DNA from: JAFAGX01 sp035623255
Lineage (GTDB): Bacteria > Acidobacteriota > Terriglobia > Terriglobales > Acidobacteriaceae
DNA length: 64,000 bases
Direction of reading: 5' to 3'
Assembly (NCBI GenBank): GCA_035623255.1
Contig: DASPTU010000112.1
Location: forward strand, 10,701 to 74,700
Shown: positions 25,064 to 34,735 of the stretch, piece after piece
How the letters are laid out: each line of letters starts with the position of its first letter
Numbering within the stretch: position 1 is the first letter of the stretch
Position numbers and translations under genes: made by a program
The notes under the pieces: generated by a model
The model's input: only the letters and a program-made list of their open reading frames with translations
What the model was told of the DNA's origin: nothing
Databases searched by the model: none

Positions 25064-26466
25064 GCCTGCTCTCCGAGGTTACCGTTAGCATTCGCAGGGG
25101 TGAGTGTCTGGCGGCAGAGCGTCAGAATTGCTGCAGCTGCCAGGACAATCACGACGGGATAGCACTCAAGAGTGTAGCGTGGCTCGGGATTCTCCAGGGT
25201 TCCCAGGAAAGCGGACCGTACCACCACAAAAGTGAGCAACAATCCAACGTAGGGCATGTGCCGCAACCGAACGCCTCCCAGCAGGGCCGCAGCAATATAG
25301 AGCAAGTTGACAACGCCGAGTGTGATGTTGAGCGCAAGCCATTTTGGCGGTTCGTCGAATTCCCACCATCGCGTGTTACACGGAAGTAACTCGGTGCGCG
25401 GCCGAAGCCACATATCCGCAATCCGCAACAGGGGCAGCCAGAGGTAATACCGCAATGGAGCGCGGTGGATGCGCTGCGCAGCCACTTCCGCGAATCTCAG
25501 ATCCAGATCGGGTGTGATGCGTAGCACGCGATTGTAGTCGTCCAGCAGCCGGTTAGTGCGATCCCGCTCTGACTCATCGTCGAAGGCGCGGGAAGGAAGC
25601 TGGTCCACATCCATCGGACTTCCGGGCACCGACCAGTAGATTTCCTCGGTCGACGCGTAATCGGCGATCCAAGTTTTCATCCAACGCTCAAAACCCAGCG
25701 GGACAAATGTTCTCTCTTCGTTCGCATACCGCGGCGCCAAGGGTTGAAATTGGTGAAAGGTGTGCATGTTCCGCACCGCCCACGGGACAAGCGGGGCGAT
25801 GGCAGTGATCAGGACAATGGTGGCCTGAAGCACGCTTACGCGGGCATCGTCAGTGCGATCCGGGCGAATCAAACGCCAACCCAGATACACCTCGATCGCG
25901 ACGAGCAGTAATCCACCGTCCGGCCGCAGCACCAGGGCAGCGCCGGTCGCCAGGCCGACGCCCGTCCATACGCGCCAGCTTGAATTTTCCAGGCCGATGA
26001 CGGCTAAATCCAAGGCCAGAGAGGTGAAAAAGATTTCCCATGTCTCGGTCAATACTGCACCGCTGTAGTTGGCGAGAAAAGGGCAAACCGCGGCCAACAC
26101 AAAAGCAATCTTCGCAGCTCTTGGCGAGATCACCCGTTGAGCGACATCGGCGACCACAAAGCAGGTGCCAATATCCACGATCATTTGCAAAATGAGGACT
26201 GCCCGGTAGTGCTCGACGCCGAAAATCCAGAAGACGATGGCGAGAAAAACGGGATATCCCGGGAGGCGGATGTAAGTTGGGGAAACCTCGTTGATGCCGC
26301 TAAGTCCATAGATGCCGTGCAGCACCCAATTCTTGGCGATGTCGCCGTAAACGAGAGAATCTGTCGTGATGGCAGGAAAACGAAAAATAAACAGCAGGCG
26401 AAGCGCGACTCCGCCGATCAGCACCCAAAAGACGAAACGAGAAGAGTTGCGCACGATCTCGCGCAC
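24922..26466 (-). CDS. ArnT/PMT-type (GT39-like) membrane glycosyltransferase
   Basis: A 514-residue polytopic membrane protein with about ten hydrophobic helices. The motif ITTDSLVYGDIAKNWVLHG near residue 35, with acidic residues in the first outer loop, fits the GT-C class that uses polyprenyl-phosphate sugars to modify lipids or proteins. A soluble outer loop spans about 250-330. The last 70 residues, after the final helix, are Ser/Arg-rich and lie on the reverse of another small frame, so the natural end may have been lost. The substrate is unknown. It is divergent from the GH18-CE4-GT2 gene. Confidence 0.85.
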   Translation of the reverse strand: MREIVRNSSRFVFWVLIGGVALRLLFIFRFPAITTDSLVYGDIAKNWVLHGIYGLSGINEVSPTYIRLPGYPVFLAIVFWIFGVEHYRAVLILQMIVDIGTCFVVADVAQRVISPRAAKIAFVLAAVCPFLANYSGAVLTETWEIFFTSLALDLAVIGLENSSWRVWTGVGLATGAALVLRPDGGLLLVAIEVYLGWRLIRPDRTDDARVSVLQATIVLITAIAPLVPWAVRNMHTFHQFQPLAPRYANEERTFVPLGFERWMKTWIADYASTEEIYWSVPGSPMDVDQLPSRAFDDESERDRTNRLLDDYNRVLRITPDLDLRFAEVAAQRIHRAPLRYYLWLPLLRIADMWLRPRTELLPCNTRWWEFDEPPKWLALNITLGVVNLLYIAAALLGGVRLRHMPYVGLLLTFVVVRSAFLGTLENPEPRYTLECYPVVIVLAAAAILTLCRQTLTPANANGNLGEQAQARGESVIRKRVRTCSESNSIAGRFAIGSARVRYFIASTNSRCPST

Positions 26467-26619
26467 ACACGGAATATAGCAGCTTTCAGTATCCGCAGAG
26501 CTTCCGAGTCATCGCGCCCGAACGAGAGGTTAGGTGGATAGAAACCGAGCGGGCCGATAAGAATCAACGCGCATGTCGTTGACCGCATTTTGCATGCATT
26601 CTACGATGTAGTGAGTCGA

Positions 26620-29600
26620 ATGACACAGCCCGTCTTTTACGATCCCCGCCAGGCCCGATGGAGGCGCCTGCGGCGCCTGTTCGACGCCCTCGCGATCTGC
26701 TTCATGCTGCTGGTGATCTTCTTTCTGTACAACGCAATACACGGCGAGCAACTCCCGGCCTTGTTCTGGAAGGCAGAAACCAAGCCTTACCACGCTTTGA
26801 GGGAAACTGAGCGGCAAAGGGCCAGAGAGCGTCGCCGTTTGGCCGCCGAGCGTCGCTCACACCATAAAGGGCAGGGATCTCCGCTTCTGAAACCAGATAC
26901 CGAAGAAGGGCCACGGGCGGCTTTTTACGTCGCCTGGGATGCGGCGAGCTTCTCGTCTTTGCGCGAGTACGCCCGCCAAATTGACCTTCTGTATCCCGAA
27001 TGGCTGCACGCAGTAACACGAGACGGGCGGCTGCAGGCGATTGACGAGCAGACGGGCAAGTTCTTCGATGTATTGCAGGGCACGACGCCCCGCACCGTGG
27101 ACGACAAGGTAATGCCCTTTCTTAAGTCGGAAGGGACCGGCATGGAAGTGTACCCGATGGTTAACAATTCCAACGGAGCAGATTGGGTCGATATCAGCGG
27201 CTTTCTCAATGACCCGGCGGCCCGCGCGCGCTTCCGCCACGAAATTGCCGTGTTTCTGGCGAGCGACAAGTACCGCGGCCTCATGGTGGATTTCGAGGAG
27301 TTTCCCCGCAGCGGTCAGCCGGGCTTCAACAAGCTGTTAACCGAACTTTCCGTGGAACTGCACGGCAGGGGGCTGAAATTGTACGTCAGTGTTCAGCCTC
27401 ATAACGAAGACTTCAATTATTCAGTAATTTCTGCCGCTGCCGACGGGGTAGTCGTCATGGATTACGACGAGCATTTCCCCGGCGGCGAGCCAGGCCCGGT
27501 TGCCTCGCAGGATTGGTTCGTAAAGAACCTGCAGATTGCTAAGAAACTAGTTGCACCGCAGAAGATCATCGTGGCCATCGGCAATTACGGCTATGACTGG
27601 GTACAGCGAACAAAGACCGGTGAACTTCCGCCAGGCATGAAAGACACCAATTCTTCAGTCCAGGATGCCTGGCTGACGGCAAGAGATTCCGAAGAAGACG
27701 TGGACTTCGACGGGGACGCCCTGAACCCCCATGTCAGCTACATGGACGAGAATAACCTCCGCCATGACATCTGGTTCCTGGATGCGGTCACCGCCTTGAA
27801 TGAGATGCGTGCCGCCCAAACTCTGGGCATCCAAAGCTTCGCCCTTTGGCGTCTGGGATCAGAGGACCGCTCGCTTTGGAAAGTGTGGGACATCCCGGGC
27901 GAGGCAGATTCAGTCGACAAATTGAAGGATGTGCCTCCGGGCGATGACGTCGACATGGAAGGCAACGGCGAGATTTTTCGAATCGAGGCTGAGCCTACTC
28001 ACGGCACGCGCACTCTCACAGTTGAACCCTCGTCCGGTCTGATTAGTGACGAAGAGTTTGACGCTTTACCCGAGCCATATCGAGTCGCGCGGTATGGGTA
28101 CGACCCCAACAAGGTGACGCTCACGTTTGATGATGGTCCCGATCCAGAATGGACGCCAAAAATTCTCGATGTCCTTAAGCGCAAAAACGCGCCAGGGACT
28201 TTCTTCCTGATCGGCCTCGAGGCGGACAAGTTCGGCGGCATCGCGTCGCGCATTTACCGCGAGGGGCATGAAATCGGAAATCACACGTTTACTCACCCCG
28301 ATATCAGCAACATATCTACAAAACTGAATCAGCTGGAAATCAACCTGACGGAGGAACTGTTTGCCAGCCGTCTCGGGGTGCATACGATTCTGTTCCGGCC
28401 ACCTTATTCGATTGACCAGGAGCCGGACACCACGGATCAGGTTCGACCGCTGAAGATCGCGCAGGATATGGGCTATATCATCGTGGGCGACAAGGTCGAT
28501 CCCAACGATTGGCGAGAGAACCCGCGGCCCACGGCAGCGGAAATCGCGGATCGCGTGATTACTCACCTGCCGCCCTGTGGCGCCGATACCCGCTTCTGCG
28601 GAAGCATCGTTCTGCTCCATGATGGCGGCGGAAACCGCAGCCAGACGGTGGCTGCATTACCCGAAATCATTGACGGCATTCGAGCCAAGGGCCTCGAGAT
28701 TGTTCCCTTGTACGACTTGCTGGGTAAAACCAAGGCTGATGTGATGCCGGCCTTACCTGCGAACGAGCGCTGGGCGGCGCGCATCGATTGGCTTGGCTTC
28801 GCGCTGTGGGATTTTGTCAGCAAAGGCATCGTCTGGATCTTTTTCCTCGGCGACTTATTGATGACCGGGCGGCTTTTGTCCATTGGGGCTCTCGCGATTT
28901 ACGACCGTGTGCGGCAGAACCAGGTTGACGCTCCGGTCGGGGCGGCTTCCTACCGGCCTAAAGTTGCGGTTTTAATTCCGGCCTACAACGAGGAAAAGGT
29001 CATCACGCGAACCGTGCAGGCGGTTCTGGATTCCGACTACCCAGACCTGCGCGTGATTGTCATCGATGATGGATCGCGTGATCGGACTTTGGAAGTAGCG
29101 CGCGCGGCATTTGCCGAGGAAGAGAGGTCTGGTCGCGTACTTATCCTCACCAAACCGAACTCGGGCAAAGCTGAGGCGTTGAATTTTGGACTTCAACATC
29201 TTCGAGATGAAGAGATCTTCGTCGGAATCGATGCAGATACTGTGATTGCCCCCAATGCAATCTCGCGTCTGGTTCCGCATTTCCAGAATCCCAAAGTCGC
29301 AGCGGTTGCGGGAAATGCCAAGGTCGGAAACCGCGTCAACCTTTGGACGCGTTGGCAAGCCCTAGAATACATCACCAGCCAGAACTTCGAGCGGCGCGCG
29401 CTCAACACTTTAGGAGCGGTGAGTGTCGTACCCGGCGCGATCGGGGCATGGCGAACCTCGGCCGTAGAGGAAGCCGGTGGTTATCACACCGACACCGTTG
29501 CCGAAGATGCCGACCTTACGATGGCCCTGCTGCGACGTGGCTACCGCGTGGAGTACGAAGACCTGGCGCTCGCTTATACCGAAGCGCCGGTCAATGCCAA

Positions 29601-30123
29601 TGGCCTCATGCGGCAGCGATTTCGCTGGTCTTTCGGCATTTTGCAGTCGGTCTGGAAGCATCGCGCGGTTTTCGCGCGAAAAGGAGTCTTGGGCTGGGTT
29701 GCTTTGCCGAACATCGTGATCTTTCAGATCCTGCTGCCGGTGGTGTCGCCATTCATTGATCTGATGTTTACCGTCGGCGCGGCCTGGTATTTCCTGCAAA
29801 AATATTTTCATCCGGATTCGACCGATCCTGCGAGCTTCCAGCGCCTGGTTTTGTTTTTCGCCGCATTCCTGGTCATTGATTTCATCACTTCGGCCATCGC
29901 ATTCGCGTTGGAACGGCGGCAGCCCGAAGCAAAAGAAGATGTCGGACTGCTAAGCCAGGTCTGGCTGCAGCGCTTTGCTTATCGGCAACTGTTTTCAGTC
30001 GTTCTTTTTAAGACCTTGAAGCGGGCGATTGAAGGTCAGCGGTTTGCGTGGGACAAGCTGGAGCGGACCGCCGCATTGAGTTACAAAGTGCCGCAAAGCC
30101 GCGAGTCGGTGAAGGTCCCGTAG
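26620..30123 (+). CDS. Trimodular polysaccharide enzyme: GH18-like, NodB deacetylase, GT2 synthase
   Basis: One 1167-residue chain with three carbohydrate modules. After a TM helix (about 23-40) comes a GH18/YaaH-like barrel (about 95-410). It keeps the last Asp and the catalytic Glu (GLMVDFEEFP near 219), while the two earlier Asp of DxxDxDxE are replaced. Next is a CE4 polysaccharide deacetylase with TFDDGPD (near 502), HTFTHPD and RPPYS. The C-terminal third is a GT2 synthase with VIDDGSRD, GIDADTV, EDADLT and QRFRW (near 999), followed by TM helices. The ATG at 26620 is the likeliest start; the frame opens at 26590. PgaB and PgaC divide these jobs between two proteins, so this may be a one-chain PNAG-like system (inference). 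Confidence 0.92.
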   Translation: MTQPVFYDPRQARWRRLRRLFDALAICFMLLVIFFLYNAIHGEQLPALFWKAETKPYHALRETERQRARERRRLAAERRSHHKGQGSPLLKPDTEEGPRAAFYVAWDAASFSSLREYARQIDLLYPEWLHAVTRDGRLQAIDEQTGKFFDVLQGTTPRTVDDKVMPFLKSEGTGMEVYPMVNNSNGADWVDISGFLNDPAARARFRHEIAVFLASDKYRGLMVDFEEFPRSGQPGFNKLLTELSVELHGRGLKLYVSVQPHNEDFNYSVISAAADGVVVMDYDEHFPGGEPGPVASQDWFVKNLQIAKKLVAPQKIIVAIGNYGYDWVQRTKTGELPPGMKDTNSSVQDAWLTARDSEEDVDFDGDALNPHVSYMDENNLRHDIWFLDAVTALNEMRAAQTLGIQSFALWRLGSEDRSLWKVWDIPGEADSVDKLKDVPPGDDVDMEGNGEIFRIEAEPTHGTRTLTVEPSSGLISDEEFDALPEPYRVARYGYDPNKVTLTFDDGPDPEWTPKILDVLKRKNAPGTFFLIGLEADKFGGIASRIYREGHEIGNHTFTHPDISNISTKLNQLEINLTEELFASRLGVHTILFRPPYSIDQEPDTTDQVRPLKIAQDMGYIIVGDKVDPNDWRENPRPTAAEIADRVITHLPPCGADTRFCGSIVLLHDGGGNRSQTVAALPEIIDGIRAKGLEIVPLYDLLGKTKADVMPALPANERWAARIDWLGFALWDFVSKGIVWIFFLGDLLMTGRLLSIGALAIYDRVRQNQVDAPVGAASYRPKVAVLIPAYNEEKVITRTVQAVLDSDYPDLRVIVIDDGSRDRTLEVARAAFAEEERSGRVLILTKPNSGKAEALNFGLQHLRDEEIFVGIDADTVIAPNAISRLVPHFQNPKVAAVAGNAKVGNRVNLWTRWQALEYITSQNFERRALNTLGAVSVVPGAIGAWRTSAVEEAGGYHTDTVAEDADLTMALLRRGYRVEYEDLALAYTEAPVNANGLMRQRFRWSFGILQSVWKHRAVFARKGVLGWVALPNIVIFQILLPVVSPFIDLMFTVGAAWYFLQKYFHPDSTDPASFQRLVLFFAAFLVIDFITSAIAFALERRQPEAKEDVGLLSQVWLQRFAYRQLFSVVLFKTLKRAIEGQRFAWDKLERTAALSYKVPQSRESVKVP

Positions 30124-30175
30124 CAGAGGCATTTCAGACACTGGCGGTAGTATCATCTTCACGTGAGGTGCACTT

Positions 30176-31771
30176 ATGGCAACGATTGAAGCCCCGGTTC
30201 GTCCAGAGATCCGCTTGCATGAAGGCCGGTTTGAAAACGAGCGCCTGCTCGACTTTGGCAAGGAAGAGAACGCGCGGAAGATGCGGGCCGCGATCGAGAA
30301 AGTGGGCGGACAACTGGGCCGCGAATATGACCTGATCATCGGCGGCAAGCGAATCAAAACTCAGGAGAAGATCAAATCGCTCAACCCTGCCCGACCTTCC
30401 CAAGTCGTTGGAGTGCACCAGAAGGCAGGCAAAGAGCACGTCGAACCGGCCATCCAGGCGGCGCTGCGGGCGTTCGAATCCTGGAGCCGGACCTCCGTCG
30501 AGGAGCGGGCCAGCCTGCTGTTTCGGGTAGGCGACCTGCTTCGCGAGCGCAAGTTCGAATTCATGGCGTGGATGGTCTTTGAAGTCAGCAAGAACTGGGC
30601 CGAAGCTGATGGCGACGTCGCCGAGACCATCGACTTCTGCGAATACTACAGCCGCGAGGCCTTGCGACTGTCAAAGGTCACTGCAGATGTCCAGCTACCG
30701 GGAGAACGTGATTCCTTGTTCTACATTCCCCTGGGCGTTGGCGCCGTTATTCCACCGTGGAATTTTCCCTGTGCCATCATGGCTGGTTTGACGCTGGCTT
30801 CCATCGTTGCCGGGAATACTGTGGTCCTCAAGCCTTCCAGCGATTCTCCAACGATCGCGGCAAAGTTTGTCGAGCTGCTGGAGGAAGCAGGAGTCCCGGA
30901 GGGCGTAGTCAACTTCTGCCCGGGATCAGGCGCTACTTTCGGCAATGCTCTGGTGGCGCATCCGAAGACTCGCTATATCGCATTTACCGGGTCGCGCGAA
31001 GTCGGGCTCGACATTAACAAGAGCGCCGCCGAAGTTGGCTCCGGTCAGCTCTGGATCAAGCGGACCATCCTCGAAATGGGCGGCAAAGACGCGATCATCG
31101 TGGACGCGGATGCCGATCTCGACGCCGCTGTCGAGGGTGTCGCTGCGTCTGCATTCGGCTTCCAGGGCCAGAAGTGCTCCGCCTGTTCCCGCGCCATCGT
31201 GGACGAGCGGATCTACGACAAATTTCTTGAACGGCTCAAGGCCCGCGTCGAGAAGATCACCGTCGGAGATCCCGCTGAAAATCCGAACATGGGCGCCGTG
31301 ATCAACGAAGGTTCGATGAAGTCGATCCTCGACTACATCGAATATGGCAAGAAAGATGGCCGACTCATCACCGGGGGCGGGAGGGCGAGCAATGCCGGGG
31401 AAGGCTATTTTGTTCAGCCCACGGTAATCGCCGACATTAAACCCAAATCAAAACTGGAACAGGAAGAAATCTTCGGCCCGGTGCTGGCCGTGATCAAGTC
31501 AAGAAATTACGATCATGCTCTGGAAATCGCGAATGACACCGAATTCGGCTTGACCGGTGCGGTGTACAGCAAGTCTCGGGAGAAGCTCGAGCGCGCAGTC
31601 CGTGAATTTCACGTCGGCAACCTGTACTTAAACCGCAAATGCACTGGCGCCATGGTTGGCGCGCATCCGTTTGGCGGCTTCAACATGTCCGGTACAGACT
31701 CGAAGTCCGGAGGGCCCGACTACCTATATCTTTTCACCCAGGCCAAGTCCGTGGGAGAGAAGGTTTCTTAG
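30176..31771 (+). CDS. rocA: L-glutamate gamma-semialdehyde (P5C) dehydrogenase
   Basis: Oxidises pyrroline-5-carboxylate/glutamate semialdehyde to glutamate in proline and arginine breakdown. The 531-residue NAD-dependent aldehyde dehydrogenase has the family-specific N-terminus (NERLLDFGKEENARKM), PPWNFPCAIM, FTGSREVG, the active-site Glu in LEMGGKDAI, and the catalytic Cys in GQKCSACSRAIV. A ribosome site AGGTG precedes the ATG. No proline dehydrogenase is adjacent. Arginase is encoded at 60511-61455, which could feed this step through ornithine if an ornithine aminotransferase exists elsewhere. Confidence 0.95.
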   Translation: MATIEAPVRPEIRLHEGRFENERLLDFGKEENARKMRAAIEKVGGQLGREYDLIIGGKRIKTQEKIKSLNPARPSQVVGVHQKAGKEHVEPAIQAALRAFESWSRTSVEERASLLFRVGDLLRERKFEFMAWMVFEVSKNWAEADGDVAETIDFCEYYSREALRLSKVTADVQLPGERDSLFYIPLGVGAVIPPWNFPCAIMAGLTLASIVAGNTVVLKPSSDSPTIAAKFVELLEEAGVPEGVVNFCPGSGATFGNALVAHPKTRYIAFTGSREVGLDINKSAAEVGSGQLWIKRTILEMGGKDAIIVDADADLDAAVEGVAASAFGFQGQKCSACSRAIVDERIYDKFLERLKARVEKITVGDPAENPNMGAVINEGSMKSILDYIEYGKKDGRLITGGGRASNAGEGYFVQPTVIADIKPKSKLEQEEIFGPVLAVIKSRNYDHALEIANDTEFGLTGAVYSKSREKLERAVREFHVGNLYLNRKCTGAMVGAHPFGGFNMSGTDSKSGGPDYLYLFTQAKSVGEKVS

Positions 31772-31780
31772 GTCCGACGG

Positions 31781-32125
31781 ATGCGAACGACGTTAGCGCT
31801 GCGTGCACCTTTCACTCCGCCGAGTCTCTCATTCACTTCGGACTCTCAGGAATTCATTGCGCTTGCGTTGCAAGCCCGCCTGGACATAATCGAGCGCGAA
31901 ATTCTGCGCCTGGCGCAGCTCGCGTCAACAACCAACGACCTCAAGCGGCAACAAGAGTACTTGACGCTGGCGCAGGACTTGCAGAAAGATGCCAGGGAAA
32001 TCCGTGCCGAGCTACATCGTCATTCGCAGGCGGCCAGTGAGGACAGCTGGTGGGCCGCTTGCCGTCACGCCGTGCAGACGCATCTGAATCGCTTGCTCAA
32101 CTGGCGGGGTGGCCGTCTGCGGTAA
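31781..32125 (+). CDS. Small helical protein of unknown function
   Basis: A 114-residue frame starting 9 bases after the P5C dehydrogenase stop. The middle (about 25-75) is strongly helical and probably coiled-coil (RLDIIEREILRLAQLAS ... LTLAQDLQKDAREIRAEL); there is no signal peptide or TM helix. It ends before the start chosen for the M28 peptidase gene. Codon use looks like that of its neighbours, which favours a real gene, but I do not recognise a family and see no strong ribosome site. Confidence 0.5.
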   Translation: MRTTLALRAPFTPPSLSFTSDSQEFIALALQARLDIIEREILRLAQLASTTNDLKRQQEYLTLAQDLQKDAREIRAELHRHSQAASEDSWWAACRHAVQTHLNRLLNWRGGRLR

Positions 32126-32210
32126 AGTACCAAGAGCACAGATCCGGCGGGGCAGTCTCGATTCGCGAATTGCCGGCTTGCTAACTATCTTCCAATTGGG
32201 GAAAGAACCA

Positions 32211-33908
32211 ATGAGACTTCGGGTGGCAATTTTGTTTTACCTCATCTGTTGCATAACGATGCAGTTGTCCGCGCAGGATCCTTCCGGCCGCGCGGCTGCC
32301 GAGGCGGCCGGCAAAGTCATGAGTCCGGCCCAGATACGGGCACACATGCGCTTTCTGTCCGACAGCCTTCTGCAAGGCCGCGCCCCCGGAACAGCCGGGT
32401 ATGACATCGCTGCTCGTTACGTCGCGACCGAATTGGAGGGCATGGGTCTGAATCCTGGCGCTTCGGGCAGCTGGTATCAGACAGTGCCCTTAGCAAAGGC
32501 TGTAACGGATGCGTCTGCTAGTTCTCTGGTGCTTACGCGCAATGGCAAGGAGCGGAAGCTGATTGATGCCAAGGATTATGTTCTCTCGACGTGGTTCGCG
32601 AGCCCGGCGAAAGGGGAATCCAGACCGGAGAGTGATGTAAGTGCGCCTGTCGTTTTCGTGGGTTTCGGCGTGACTGCACCCAACCGGAAATATGACGACT
32701 ACTCTGGGGTTGACGCGCGCGGCAAGATTGTCGCGACCATTTACGGCGGGCCGCCGGCATTTCCGTCCACAGAACGAGCCTACTACTCCGATGAGATTGT
32801 GAAGCAGAGAAACGCTGTCGCGCATGGAGCAGTGGGGCGACTCTCGATCGTGCTGCCTGAGGATTGGAAACGGTATCCGTGGGATTGGCTGGTTCCACAG
32901 ATTCAAGTGGGTGAAATGCATTGGCTCGACAGTCATGGCGTGCTGCATGATTTCTTTCCGGAGTTGCGCGGTGCTGCCCTGCTCAGCGAACAGGAGACTG
33001 AATTGCTCTTTTCCGGGGCGTCGAAGACCGCGGAAGAAGTTTTTGCTGCGGCTCGAGCCAGTAAGCCGCAAGGATTCCCATTGCCGCTTGGTGCCCACAT
33101 CCACACCGTTGCGAATCAAACCGTCGTTCAAAGCCCTAACATCGTTGCTGAGCTGAAAGGCTCCGACCCGGCTCTGCGCGATCAATACGCGGTCTACACG
33201 GCGCACGTTGACCATCTTGGAATTTGTCCTCCTGTGAATGGCGACAATGTCTGCCACGGCACTATCGATAACGGTTCCGGGACGTCGACGCTACTGGAGA
33301 TCGCCCGAGCTTATGCCACACTGCCGCCGCCCCGGCGTTCCGTACTCTTCGTCTTCGTCACCGGAGAAGAAATGGGACTGCTCGGCTCAGATTATTTCGC
33401 ACACTTTCCAACCGTTCCCCTGAGATCGATTGTGGCGAACGTGAATATTGACGGCGCTCCGGGAACTTACTTTCCTATGAAAGACGTTGTCGCACTTGGA
33501 GCGGAACATTCCAGTCTCGGGGATGAGGTCGCATCGGCTGCGAAAACGATTGGCTACGACCTGAGTCCAGATCCGATGCCGGAGGAGGTTTTGTTCATCC
33601 GCAGCGATCAATACTCATTCGTTTTGCAAGGAATACCCGCCGTCGATATTACAGATGGCACGCGTTCGACCGATCCCAAGGTGGACGGGCTGGCGGTGAT
33701 CAAGCAGTGGCTGGTGACCCGTTACCACACACCGCTTGACAACATGGAACAGCCGATCGACTACGACTCTGCCGCAAAGGGAGCGGTAATGAATTTTCTC
33801 GTGGGATACCAGGTGGCCCAACATGCCAATCCTCCCGACTGGAACAAGGGAGATTTCTTCGGCACAACTTTCGGCCCGCGCCACAACGCGCAACGGGAAG
33901 CAGAATGA
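32211..33908 (+). CDS. Secreted M28-family zinc aminopeptidase
   Basis: A 565-residue periplasmic or exported peptidase. It has a signal peptide (LFYLICCITMQLSAQ), an inserted PA-like domain in the first half (about 130-260), and the M28 metal site: HVDHLG, then DNGSGTSTLLEIARA, then the catalytic TGEEMGLLGSDYF. These residues bind two zinc ions and activate water to cleave N-terminal residues from peptides. The ATG at 32211 follows GGGGAAAG; the longer frame from 32109 has no signal peptide. A strong terminator-like hairpin lies 24 bases after its stop. Confidence 0.92.
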   Translation: MRLRVAILFYLICCITMQLSAQDPSGRAAAEAAGKVMSPAQIRAHMRFLSDSLLQGRAPGTAGYDIAARYVATELEGMGLNPGASGSWYQTVPLAKAVTDASASSLVLTRNGKERKLIDAKDYVLSTWFASPAKGESRPESDVSAPVVFVGFGVTAPNRKYDDYSGVDARGKIVATIYGGPPAFPSTERAYYSDEIVKQRNAVAHGAVGRLSIVLPEDWKRYPWDWLVPQIQVGEMHWLDSHGVLHDFFPELRGAALLSEQETELLFSGASKTAEEVFAAARASKPQGFPLPLGAHIHTVANQTVVQSPNIVAELKGSDPALRDQYAVYTAHVDHLGICPPVNGDNVCHGTIDNGSGTSTLLEIARAYATLPPPRRSVLFVFVTGEEMGLLGSDYFAHFPTVPLRSIVANVNIDGAPGTYFPMKDVVALGAEHSSLGDEVASAAKTIGYDLSPDPMPEEVLFIRSDQYSFVLQGIPAVDITDGTRSTDPKVDGLAVIKQWLVTRYHTPLDNMEQPIDYDSAAKGAVMNFLVGYQVAQHANPPDWNKGDFFGTTFGPRHNAQREAE

Positions 33909-33931
33909 AAGCCACCGGATCCAAATAAAAA

Positions 33932-33948
33932 GGCCGCCAGTGGCGGCC
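33932..33948. terminator. Bidirectional intrinsic terminator
   Basis: GGCCGCC-AGT-GGCGGCC hairpin flanked by AAATAAAAA on the left and CTTTCCTC on the right. It sits between the convergent M28 peptidase and NarL-like regulator genes and could stop transcripts from both sides, more strongly on the minus strand, where the A-run reads as Us. Confidence 0.8.
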
Positions 33949-33969
33949 CTTTCCTCAAATTGCTTAGTT

Positions 33970-34644
33970 TTACGATGGGACCGCTTGCTGTCCCGCTTGG
34001 GGACTGGCTGCGGCCGTCGCCGCCGCGGCTTCGTTCAGGATGCGGTGATGAATGGTGAACAGAGCCAGCTCCAGCCGGTCGGAAACACCGATCTTGTCAT
34101 AGACATTGCGCAAGTAGTTCTTGATCACCTGCTCGGTGGTACCGAGCTGGGTTGCAATTTCCTTGTTCTTGTATCCCTGGACGATCAGGGCAACGATCCG
34201 GAGCTCCTTGGCGGTCAACCGGTCGCGGACTCGCAGGCCTACCATATCGTTTTCGGTGAGCTCGCTCGGTACCGCGATGTCCTGCACCCAAGTCTCGCCC
34301 CGCGCCACTTTGCGCACGCAATCCACCAGCGCTGCGCTGGTCACGTTGCGATAGACAACTCCATGAGCTCCGTTGCCCATATATCGCTGGGCGCTCTCGC
34401 CGGTATCGGCCAGGATCACCACTCGCGTTTTAACCTTGTTTGCCGACTGCAGGATGGCATTGAAGTCGTTGTGAAATCCACCCGCCACAATCAGCACTGC
34501 CGCACGAAACTTATCGAGAGCCATGAACATCTGCTCAGCAGTTTGGGCTTGCGCCACAATCCGCATCTCGTCTTCAACGGCGAGCACTTTGGCGATCCCC
34601 GCGCGGAAAATTGCCTGATTGTCGGCCAGAATCAGTTTCAACAT
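33970..34644 (-). CDS. NarL/LuxR-type regulator with a degenerate receiver domain
   Basis: A 224-residue DNA-binding regulator. The C-terminal LuxR helix-turn-helix is normal (LTAKELRIVALIVQGYKNKEIATQL, given here in part, about 140-200). The N-terminal receiver keeps Asp8 (LILADNQ). Where the phosphorylated Asp should be it reads VLIVAGG, and the conserved Lys position reads GVVYRN. It is therefore unlikely to be switched by phosphorylation. The last 20 residues are Ala-rich. The ATG follows GAGGTGGTGACGCC. No kinase gene is adjacent; PilZ lies upstream on the same strand. Confidence 0.9.
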   Translation of the reverse strand: MLKLILADNQAIFRAGIAKVLAVEDEMRIVAQAQTAEQMFMALDKFRAAVLIVAGGFHNDFNAILQSANKVKTRVVILADTGESAQRYMGNGAHGVVYRNVTSAALVDCVRKVARGETWVQDIAVPSELTENDMVGLRVRDRLTAKELRIVALIVQGYKNKEIATQLGTTEQVIKNYLRNVYDKIGVSDRLELALFTIHHRILNEAAAATAAASPQAGQQAVPS

Positions 34645-34671
34645 GGCGTCACCACCTCAAAGTTACGCAAC

Positions 34672-34691
34672 CCCGGCCTGATCTGGCCGGG
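34672..34691 (-). terminator. Weak hairpin after the PilZ gene
   Basis: CCCGGCC-TGATCT-GGCCGGG, a perfect 7-bp stem, lies downstream of the PilZ gene and upstream of the NarL-like gene. No run of T follows on the minus strand, so only partial termination or none is expected. Confidence 0.35.
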
Positions 34692-34735
34692 CACATCAGG
34701 GCGGACCCGATCGGTTATCCCCCGATCACAGAATC

